A stretch of 51,823 nucleotides of DNA, taken from contig CANQBZ010000012.1 of assembly GCA_947589295.1 (NCBI GenBank), positions 1 to 51,823 on the forward strand, in the 5' to 3' direction. The notes under the pieces were generated by a model. The model searched no databases. It saw only the letters and a program-made list of their open reading frames with translations, and was not told the DNA's origin. Numbering within the stretch: position 1 is the stretch's first letter; each line of letters opens with the position of its first letter. Positions 40,510 to 49,300 of this stretch are shown here, piece after piece. This DNA comes from an uncultured Akkermansia sp. GTDB lineage: Bacteria > Verrucomicrobiota > Verrucomicrobiia > Verrucomicrobiales > Akkermansiaceae. The position numbers were made by a program, and so were the translations under genes.

Positions 40510-41286
40510 CTACTGTCCGCTACGATCCTTGTAGTGCGTGAGCTTGGCTTTCTTCCTGCCCGGATCAAAAAAATCGGGATGCTCGGCGGCCCATGTTGTA
40601 TAGAGGTCGGGACGATTTACTCGGGTGCGATTGACCGCCTGCTCCAGCTTCCACTCCTCTATGGCCTTGTGATTGCCGGAAAGCAACACCTCCGGCACCC
40701 TCAGGCCGCGGTACTCTGCCGGTTTGGTGTATGAGGGCGCCTCCAGCAAGCCATTCGCGAAAGATTCTTCCTCACTGCTGCGTTCATCGCCCAGGGCTCC
40801 AGGTATAAGACGAGATACGGCATCAATGAGCACCACCGCCGCTATAGCTCCATTCGTCAAGATATAATCCCCGATAGACAGCTCCATATCCACCAGCTCG
40901 TCCACAACGCGCTGATCCACCCCTTCGTAATGCCCGCAAATAATGATGTAGTGCGCATCGCAATCAGACTCCAAGCAGGGGGAAGCCAGCTCACGCACCA
41001 CCTGCTGGGTAAGCACACGCCCCTGTGGGGTCATAAGGATCACGCGCGTGCCCGCCCGACGCAACTCCTCCACCGCCTCGAAGAGGGGTTCGCATTTCAT
41101 GAGCATCCCCTGCCCTCCACCACACAAATAATCATCCGTGCGATGGTGCTTATCGTGCGTCCAATCGCGTATATTGTGGGAACGTACGCAAAGCAAACCG
41201 CTCCCGGCAGCACGCCCAATGATGCTCTGCGCAAGCGGCGTGCTCACGATTTGCGGAAAGAGAGAGAGTACGTCAAACTCCAGCAT
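40510..41286 (-). CDS. trmD: tRNA (guanine-37-N1)-methyltransferase
   Basis: 258 residues. TrmD methylates G37 next to the anticodon and keeps the reading frame in translation. The knot fold is shown by the MTPQGRVLTQ, ICGHYEGVDQRV and SIGDYILTNGAIAAVV blocks, which bind S-adenosylmethionine, and the DDYLCGGGQGMLMK substrate loop. It starts 20 nt after prfB on the same strand. In many bacteria trmD lies with rpsP and rplS; here prfB is its neighbour. There is no Shine-Dalgarno motif. Confidence 0.96.
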   Translation of the reverse strand: MLEFDVLSLFPQIVSTPLAQSIIGRAAGSGLLCVRSHNIRDWTHDKHHRTDDYLCGGGQGMLMKCEPLFEAVEELRRAGTRVILMTPQGRVLTQQVVRELASPCLESDCDAHYIIICGHYEGVDQRVVDELVDMELSIGDYILTNGAIAAVVLIDAVSRLIPGALGDERSSEEESFANGLLEAPSYTKPAEYRGLRVPEVLLSGNHKAIEEWKLEQAVNRTRVNRPDLYTTWAAEHPDFFDPGRKKAKLTHYKDRSGQ

Positions 41287-41306
41287 CTTTCAGCGGGGTT
41301 GGGTTA

Positions 41307-42423
41307 TCAGGCGTTCGCATTGTGTCGCAACATGCCCTCTATATACGCATCCAGATTGCCATCCATCACATCTTGGATATTGCCGCTCTCCACACCCGTC
41401 CGCAGGTCCTTCACCATCTGGTAGGGTTGAAAAACATACGAGCGTATCTGATTTCCCCACGCTATATCTCCCTTCTCCGAATACTGTCGATCCGCCTCTG
41501 CCCGTTTGCGGTCTTCCTCCAACTGGATGAGACGCGCCTTGAGCATGCGCATGGCTTCCTCGCGGTTTCGCAGCTGCGATCGCTGGGTCTGGCACGCCAC
41601 GATGATACCCGTAGGCAAGTGAGTAAGCCGCACAGCCGTCTCTACTTTGTTCACATTTTGTCCGCCCTTGCCGCCGGAACGATAAGTGTCCATCTTCACA
41701 TCGGCGTCTTTCACCTCAATTTCGATGTCGTCAGAGATGTCCGGCGTGGCATCCAGCGAACAGAAGGAGGTATGGCGCTTGCCCGCGGCATCAAACGGAC
41801 TCATGCGCACCAAGCGATGAATGCCTCGTTCGTTTTTGAGGTATCCATATGCGTACTCCCCCGTAATTTTCACCGTGACCGAGCGCAGACCCGCCTCATC
41901 GCCATCTGTGCTCTCCATAATTTCCGTGGTAAAGTTGTGTCGTTCGCAATAACGCAAATACATGCGCAGCAGCATGCTCGCCCAGTCACACGCCTCAGTT
42001 CCACCCGCGCCGGAGTGAATGGTGATGTAGCACCCGGCTGCATCGTGTGGGCCGTTGAGCAAGGTGATAAGCTCAAACTCCTCGAGCTTTTTCTCCCACG
42101 CCTCATACTCAGCTGCCGCCTCTGCCGCCAGCTCCGGCTCCTCCTTGGCCAACTCCAGTCCCGCCTCCACATCCGCCAACTCGTTTTCCAGCGCGCGGTA
42201 CTTCTCCAACCGCCTCTTGAGCGGATTCACCTCCGCCATCAGAGTTCGAGCCGCCTCCTGGTCATCCCAAAAGTTCGGAGCGCTCATGCGCTGCTCCAAA
42301 TGGCTCACCTGCTGCTCAATGTGAGCGAGGTCAAAGATAGCTCCCGAGCTCGGAAAGACGGCTACGCATAGCTGCCGTGTCGAGCGCCGAGAGATCAACA
42401 GTAGAAGTCTCTTTCTGAGTCAT
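41307..42423 (-). CDS. prfB: peptide chain release factor 2, with programmed +1 frameshift
   Basis: RF2 ends translation at UGA and UAA. Thirty codons from the ATG at 42423 ([20 protein letters not shown]...) reach an in-frame TGA at 42331-42333. The ribosome must slip +1 at CTT-TGA-C and continue from GAC at 42332 to the stop at 41307, giving about 371 residues. The SPF recognition motif is in [13 protein letters not shown] and the GGQ in [11 protein letters not shown]. This is the known RF2 autocontrol: little RF2 means slow stopping at UGA and more slipping. Transcribed with trmD. Confidence 0.96.
42330..42346 (-). promoter_or_regulatory. RF2 programmed frameshift site
   Basis: On the minus strand GGGAGC-TAT-CTT-TGA-C: the stop codon follows CTT, and the GGGAG stretch lies 3 nt before CTT, as in the E. 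coli site, where the Shine-Dalgarno-like element stimulates the shift. Confidence 0.93.
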
Positions 42424-42432
42424 AACCCGCGC

Positions 42433-42461
42433 AGTGTAGCAACTCGACCCTGCCCTGTCAA
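42433..42461 (-). promoter_or_regulatory. promoter directly abutting prfB
   Basis: TTGACA (42456-42461), 17 nt, TACACT (42433-42438) on the minus strand, then 9 nt to the ATG at 42423. Confidence 0.78.
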
Positions 42462-42490
42462 GGCAAATCAACTCGCAGCCCAGGGCTAAC

Positions 42491-42509
42491 CACATCCGTC
42501 CCAAGAAAA
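42491..42509. repeat. 19-nt dispersed repeat, copy 2
   Basis: Identical to 6954-6972. Lies about 68 nt upstream of the prfB start on the opposite strand. Confidence 0.7.
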
Positions 42510-42541
42510 AGCAGACCCAATGGTAGTGAACGGCATATTGT

Positions 42542-42640
42542 TCAACGCAAAGCGTTGATTATTTACGATTGACGATTTGGAAAGCGAGCGCGCTGCGCGC
42601 GAGATTGTCGAGCCAGTGCGTAGCGGAATTGTCGAATCGT
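42542..42640. repeat. compact inverted-repeat element
   Basis: A perfect 7-bp hairpin TCAACGC-AAA-GCGTTGA (42542-42558), then nearly inverted arms at 42565-42577 and 42627-42640 (ACGATTGACGATT against AATTGTCGAATCGT) enclosing a GCGAGCGCGC/GCGCGCGAG stretch. It carries no gene. It could be a decayed mobile or REP-like element. Confidence 0.4.
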
Positions 42641-42972
42641 CCATGGGCTTGACATCTTTGTCGGGCTTACTTCTTCATCCATGGAAAAACGCATGGGGAA
42701 TGGGTTGAATGAGCCCAGAGAAGATTTTATTGGGACACGTGTGAGGGCTAACTCATTTAAAAAGAAGTGAAGCAACAGAGAAACTGATCTTATTGACTCA
42801 TATAACCGTTGATACGCATCAGAAACCATCACGACAAACTGTCATCATGATGGCGGCTCCAAAGAACCCCTGCATTCGTTCATGATTCGAAAAACCTGCT
42901 CAACACGTACATATCGTAATTGGCGATGCGTTTGCCCGCACCTCCTCCCTGAAAGAGCCCAAAAAAGTGCTC
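42641..42972. other. intergenic stretch with a degenerate palindrome copy
   Basis: Moderately AT-rich and without a convincing gene. CACTTCTTTTTAAATGAGTT on the minus strand (42751-42770) resembles the autotransporter palindrome with three to four differences and is a possible fifth copy. Confidence 0.4.
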
Positions 42973-42991
42973 ACCTCTTTTCAAAAGAGAT
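42973..42991 (+). promoter_or_regulatory. palindrome B upstream of the giant autotransporter
   Basis: ACCTCTTTTCAAAAGAGAT, about 373 nt before the ATG at 43355. In the direction of the gene this 19-nt copy matches copy A except at the central base, and both are followed by R-TACAG. Confidence 0.7.
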
Positions 42992-43129
42992 ATACAGCTT
43001 GCTTTCCATGCAACAAACTTACCACAAATAATTTTTGCATGATCATTTTCTTCGTTTTTTGGGATGTGCATCAGGGAGAATTTTTTGTGTCATACTTGAT
43101 TTTCGGGCATTTGCGGGCGGTCGTTGATG

Positions 43130-43148
43130 ATCTCTTTTGAAAAGAGAT
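43130..43148 (+). promoter_or_regulatory. palindrome C upstream of the giant autotransporter
   Basis: ATCTCTTTTGAAAAGAGAT, a perfect 9-bp inverted repeat around one G, about 216 nt before the ATG. Confidence 0.7.
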
Positions 43149-43256
43149 TCCCGGCTTTTATCGCATCTAATGATTTTACAGTAAGTTCAATAAAAACAAA
43201 TCTACTTTTTCGCGCCCTGTCAAGGAAAAAAGATTCCGTTGAAAAAGATGCTGGAC

Positions 43257-43275
43257 ATCTCCTTTGAAAAGAGGT
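43257..43275 (-). promoter_or_regulatory. palindrome D upstream of the giant autotransporter
   Basis: ATCTCCTTTGAAAAGAGGT, one mismatch in the arms, about 89 nt before the ATG. It matches the consensus best when read on the minus strand (ACCTCTTTTCAAAGGAGAT). A promoter for the gene probably lies between it and 43355, but no good -35/-10 pair was found. Confidence 0.6.
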
Positions 43276-43354
43276 ACGCTGAATATCCCGTGGGAGACCC
43301 TATGCGTGTGTAGCGCGCGCTTCCGCGGTCCCGACTCGTCAATCATCCCGCATC

Positions 43355-46300
43355 ATGAAACTCCATTTACCTGCTGGTTTACGCAAGGCTCTGTTGGCTT
43401 GCCTTGCAGCCCTTGCCGGACGCCGCCGTGTGCCTCAAACAGTAAGCACGAGCACGGCGGTCCTCGGCGTCTTTTTGCTGATGTGGTCGACCGCCGACAG
43501 ACTCCAGGCTCGGTCGACCGCTGAGCAGCCGGACGCCCGGCAGGTTGATCTCATCGAACCGCAGGATGAAGCGGAAAGCCACCTCGCCGCCAACAGCGAG
43601 GAAGAAGAGCTTCGTCTCCTGAACAAACAGGGCTCCCTTCCTGCCGATGTCCCTCTCCTCGATGATGAGGGTGACTACGGAATTATGCTTGTCGACAATG
43701 AGGAGATCACTCTGGATGGGGCAAGCTACACCATCAACAGCAACCAAGTCACTCCGGGGACTGGAGGCGGAGATCCAACGACCTTTGATGCCACGGATAC
43801 ACTGTCTTTCACACATACTGGAGATGTAACGGCGACTTTTTCAGCGAGCCCGGACCTTGCCATGATCAAGGTGGGAAGCGGCACCACCCTTACCGCAACC
43901 GGCTCCGGCCTCACATCGTATGCTCATTCGCTCAATGTCGCGGAGGGAGGAACACTCCGCTTTGGTGAGAAAAGCGAAGGGGGGACTGCTGCAAACACAT
44001 CGTACAACCTCACTCTCGCTAGTGGCTATGACATGACCGGCGCCGGTACGGTCGAGTTCTGGGGTGGACAGCTGACTTTTAACGGCGCAACCTACGGAAC
44101 AGTCGAGGGGACACAGTTTACCGGAACGCTGGACATGCATGGCAAGCTGCTCTTTGAAAGCGTCTCGAATTACAACTTCGGCGGGACGATCAACATGAAC
44201 GGTAACCGGTTGACCTGTAAATGGGTCGGAAATATCTACGCTAACCTGGTCGATTTAAGAGAGGTTCATACTCAAGGGCAAGGTGGTGATATCTGTGTAC
44301 ACGGTACGCTAACAGGAGTCACCGAACATGAACTAACAGTAAGCAGAGAAGCCAATGTACTCAGCAAGCTGCATTTCATGGGTAAAGTCGAGGGGTACAA
44401 TAAATTCACCGTATCGGGTGACTTGGGTGGCAACAAGGATGCCCTTCAATTCGACGGTGAGGTGAAGTTGTCCCAAAATGCAGAATTCAGCGTTTCAGCA
44501 CAAGGAACAATCCTCATTACTTCCAGCGGGAGCATCGTCGGTCAGGGAGTCGGTAGCGTCCCGGTGACAATCACAAAAAAAGAAGCCGGTACCTTGCGGA
44601 TTGACGGTACGATCAGCGGCGTTTCAATGTTTGATGTGCAGGCCGGCACGCTTATCCTAGGCTACTCGAGCACGGCGCAAACGAGTTATCTGTCCAACAC
44701 GACGCTGAATGTGGACGGGAACCTGTACTTCACCGGAGCATCAGATGTTGACAACGCTACCTACGTGGTGAAGGGACTGAATGGAACGAATGGGAGCTCA
44801 GTCGTCAAGTTGAACACAGGAGGAATGAGGGCTAAACTTGTCATCAATTGCAGCAAAGGCGAAGATTTCTCCTTCGCGGGGCAGTTCTCAGATCAAGCCG
44901 CCGGTACAAAGGTCGATCTCGTGAAACGGGGGAATGGCACACAAAAGCTCACGACTAACCATCTTGATACGAAATCCACCAAAGTGGAGGGAGGCACGTT
45001 GGAGTTCACAAATGCTGGGACTACGTGGTCTACTTTCACAGTTGAATCTGGAGCAAAGACCATCTTTAAGCAGGGGTGGACATTTAATGGCAGCTCGCTT
45101 GCCGTGAACGGCGGCACAGTGGAGGTAGGCACGGTGGATGGTGAGTCCCCGTCCAATCTGAGCGTTGGTTCTGCGCTTACAGTGAACGGCGGCACGGTGA
45201 ATGTGACCGGTAAGCTAGGTATAGTCGATAACGATACGGAAGCCGTACTCACTATCGCTGGAGGTGGTACTGTGACGGCCGGTTCTTTGGGCGGGACGGG
45301 CAATGGACATGCCGGCCGCCTGAAAGTGGGCGGAGCTGGCACATCCGGCAAGCTGACCGTGGGAACGCAAGCAGACAGCTACAATGGCGATGCCTTTATG
45401 GCGAGGTCATTATATGTGCAGAACAGCGCCGATGACTCTGGGGAGGGTTCCGTTGTGACCATTTACGGGAATGTGAACTTTTACGATTGCGTGAATAATC
45501 AGGCAGATTACGCTCTGATTATTGATGGCAAGAGTAAGGTGACCATCGATGGCACACTGCACGGACTGGATGACGGCAATAACGCCCATGCGCTGCGGAA
45601 AGTGAAACTGGACAACGGTGGTGAATTGAGCGTGAAGGGGGCCGTGACGTTCGGGAACAACTACGGTCTTGAGGTGCTCAATGGCTCGGCCACGCTGAAA
45701 GGAGGGGTAACGGCATCGTTCATCACGATGTCTCAGGGAAACCTGACGCTGGGTGGGGCATTGAACGTAGCGAATGGGGTAACCGCAAGCGGAGGTACGC
45801 TGAAGCTGGCATCGGCGGATCTGACTTCCCATTCCTTGGCGATTAATCTGACTGGAACCTTGGAGATTGCTGCGGCTGACGCGGGTGACGTGTTGACGAT
45901 CGGAGACGGCGGTCAGAAACTGACACTCACCATCCACACGACAAGTCAAACGGAGGGCGGCAAGCTGCGGCTTACGAACGAGGTCATGACTGCTCTGAAG
46001 GATCTGGCAAACAAGATTGAAATCCAGTTGACGGGTACGCAATCTGGTGCCAACTGGCAGTACCAGCTCTTTGACGTGACTGGACTGGACACTACATGGA
46101 CGAACACGACGGCTCAGGAATTCCTGCAAGCGCTGTGGGGCGAAGGGTCGGTGTCGGTAACTAATGAGGGAATGGTACAGTTCATCCAGGGCAAGCAGTT
46201 GACATGGACCGGCGGCGACAGTGATCTTTGGAACGATTCCAGTCAGAATTGGGGGGATGCATCAACTTACGCTGCCGGGGATTCAGTTACATTCGGCAGT

Positions 46301-49300
46301 GAGGGCAGCGGACACAGCGCTGTCACCGTGGTTGGCGCCTTAACGCCAGGGGATATCCACGTGACAGGCAACAGCACGTATACCTTCACCGGGCAGGATA
46401 ACGCCGCGTCCATTGAAGCATCCGGGAATTTGTATGTGAATGCTAATTCGTCGGCAAGCTTCAGCGGTTTGAGTTCGTTCAGCGTAGTCGGCGGCGAGAT
46501 AACCGGCTCTCTCAAGCTTGAGAGTACTGTGACCGGCACAAAGAGTCTGGGCAGCATGACCGTGGAAAGTGGCGGCAAAGTTACCATCACGGACAGCACG
46601 GCGGACAACTGGGCCGGCACCACACTCTCCGGTGATGGCACCGTGGTGGTGTCTATGGGGAACACAGTGACTGTCAATGGAGAGAACAACCTCTTCTCTG
46701 CCCTCTTCGCTGCGGGTGATGCCACTATCCAGCGTGATGGCTCCCACGCGGGTATCGGGCGGTTCGAGATTGCGAGTGGCACGACGCTGGTGCTGGGTGA
46801 CAATAACATTGGTAAAGGACTGAGTCTTCTTCAGAGGCTCGCCGTGCAGAAGGGAGCGATCTTGCAGTTCAGCACGAATGTATTTGATAACTCTCCAAGC
46901 CAAGGCGGCTATACGAACGCCGGGACCTTGGTGCTCTCCAGCGGAGAGGGAGAAGAGGCTGCCGTTCTTGAAAACACCAGGACCGATAACAATGTATGGG
47001 TAAAATGGAACATAGAACTGGAAGGCAATGCGATTGCACGCAACAGCGGTAGCAGTACTTTTTACTTCACCGGTTCTGCAAAACTCAATGCAAACGATCA
47101 CACGCTGACTCTGGATGGAAGTGGGAAGACTTTCCAGTTTGGTGAGGGGACTGCAACCTCCCCCTTTGGGGCGGCAGAAGGGTCCACCGGCGCCATTTTA
47201 CTGAACTCCGGGGTAACGCTAAACTTTAACACGGTGAGCGGCGATACTTTCTCGGGATACGACATGAGTCTTTCCGCGAACTCAACGCTCCAGATGAATA
47301 AAGATGCCACGTTTAAAGCCCTGTCGGGTGCGGGTGGCGTGAGCTTTGGGGGTGGCATCACAATGACTTTGGCCGGCGAGAGTACGGTGGCGTACACAGG
47401 CACGATTGCACAGGCACACAACGGAACGATCATCGTAAGTACTGGAGCGACGTTCCTGCTGGGGAATGGTGCAAATGTTGGCAACACGTTGGAGGTCTCC
47501 GGCACGCTTTCCACGACAGGACAGGTTGAGGCGTACATTCTCAATGTCGGCGGGAATGGTGGGGTTACCTTGGGGGAGGCCTCTGTCCTGACGGTTACCA
47601 ACACGCTCGGAGGCATGCAAAATCAATTTGGCTCCATCACCGGCGGCGGCACGTTGAAGCTGACAGTTGCAAGCGGGAGTTTTGGTGGGAGTATTGGGAC
47701 GAATTTTGAGTATGCGGGGGGTGATGCATTCTCCCTCACAGGGGTATTCTCCGGCAGTAGCTTGAAGGTTTCGCAGGGAAAATTGAAACTGGAAAGCACT
47801 GCATCTTGCACCGGAAGCGCTGCCACGGCAACAGTGACTGGCGGTCGTTTGGACTTTAATGGCTGCACCTATGATGTGGCGGTTCATCTGGATGCTGCGA
47901 GCAGTGACACCGAGTTAATGCACTGGAGTGGCGATGCAACAATCAAGGCCCTGTATGGGAAGGGGAAGGTAACCGTGGAACAAAATTCCAGTACTCTGAC
48001 CATATCGGGCACGGCCACGGAAGACCAAGTGTTTGAGGGGAATGTGTGTCCGCAAGGCAATGGGACGGTTAATTTGACGGGCGCCATGTACCTGGGGAAC
48101 GGAGCCAATTTTGGCAATACGGTGGAAGTGACCGGGACGCTGGCGATGCAGAATTCGGGGGAAAGCCCCATATCGGCAACAGTGAAAACGCTACACGTTG
48201 GGACAGGAGGCCAGGTTCAGCTCGGAACAAACACCACCTTGACCGTGACTTCGCTTGATGGCGTGGAACAAAAAGGGGGAAAGACCTACGGCAGCATTAG
48301 CGGCGATGGGACGCTGGAGATAGCGTATGCAGGGCCGGATCATGCTAGCACGGGGATCACGATTCAGGATGAGACGCTGACGCTGGTGAAGAGCGGAGCA
48401 GGAAAACAGACCTTTACTAGTGGTCTGAAGCTGCAAACCGTGGAGGTGAGCGAAGGCGAGCTGGAGGTGGCGGGGGATTTGAACCTGCAGGAGAAGACAG
48501 GAGTTGATTTGAACACCATCAGCGTGGTGGGAGGGACACTGACCGTGACGGGCTCGCTCTACGGGGTGGACGGCGCTGAGCATAGCGACCAGTATTACAA
48601 CCATGCCCACGCCGGCAAGCTTGTGGTAGGGGACAATGGCACGGTGACAATCGGGACGCAGCAGGCTCTTTCATCTGCAACGGGGGCTGACAAAAGACCC
48701 CTTCTGCAGGTGTACAGTCTCGACATGAGCAACACCAGCGCGGTCACGGTGTACGGCAATCTCTCGCTGGGTTATGATGGAGAGGCGCCAGATGAGGCCG
48801 TTACTTCCACCATTGCGGGGGGTACGCTGGATGTGAAAGGCGACATGGTGAACCAGGAGACGCTGAAAGTGACGGGCGGAACCGTGACCATCGGCGGGAA
48901 TTACAGCGGCGATGCAACGAGTCTGAATGGCGGAGGAAGCATTGAGCTGAACGGGACAAGCGTCACCATGACGGTGAACGGCACGCTCAACATCCATGAC
49001 GATCCGAATAATGACGTGAATGGTGCGATCACGGTGAAGGGCGGCGCCCAACTGACCGCCGTGGGCGGACTCCATGGCAATGAGGCCACTTCCAATCATG
49101 AAAATTACTTTGGCTTCGCGCACGCCGGAGCGTTGACCGTGGGAGATTCTACGACAACCGGCACACTGATCGTAGGTGACACGAGTGAGCACAACAACGT
49201 GCTCTTGCAGGTGCGGAGCATTGCGCTGACAGGGAGCGGGAGTAGCATCACCGTGAATGGTGATGTGTCCTTCGGGTGGCAGGAAAGCACGAGTTCTTCG

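Noticed and set aside
41322..42371. Open plus-strand frame of 349 codons opposite prfB
   Set aside because: Antisense to RF2; no domains or start signals.
42640..43354. Small open frames in the gap before the giant autotransporter
   Set aside because: Short, without start signals or composition of coding DNA; the region is better explained by regulatory palindromes.
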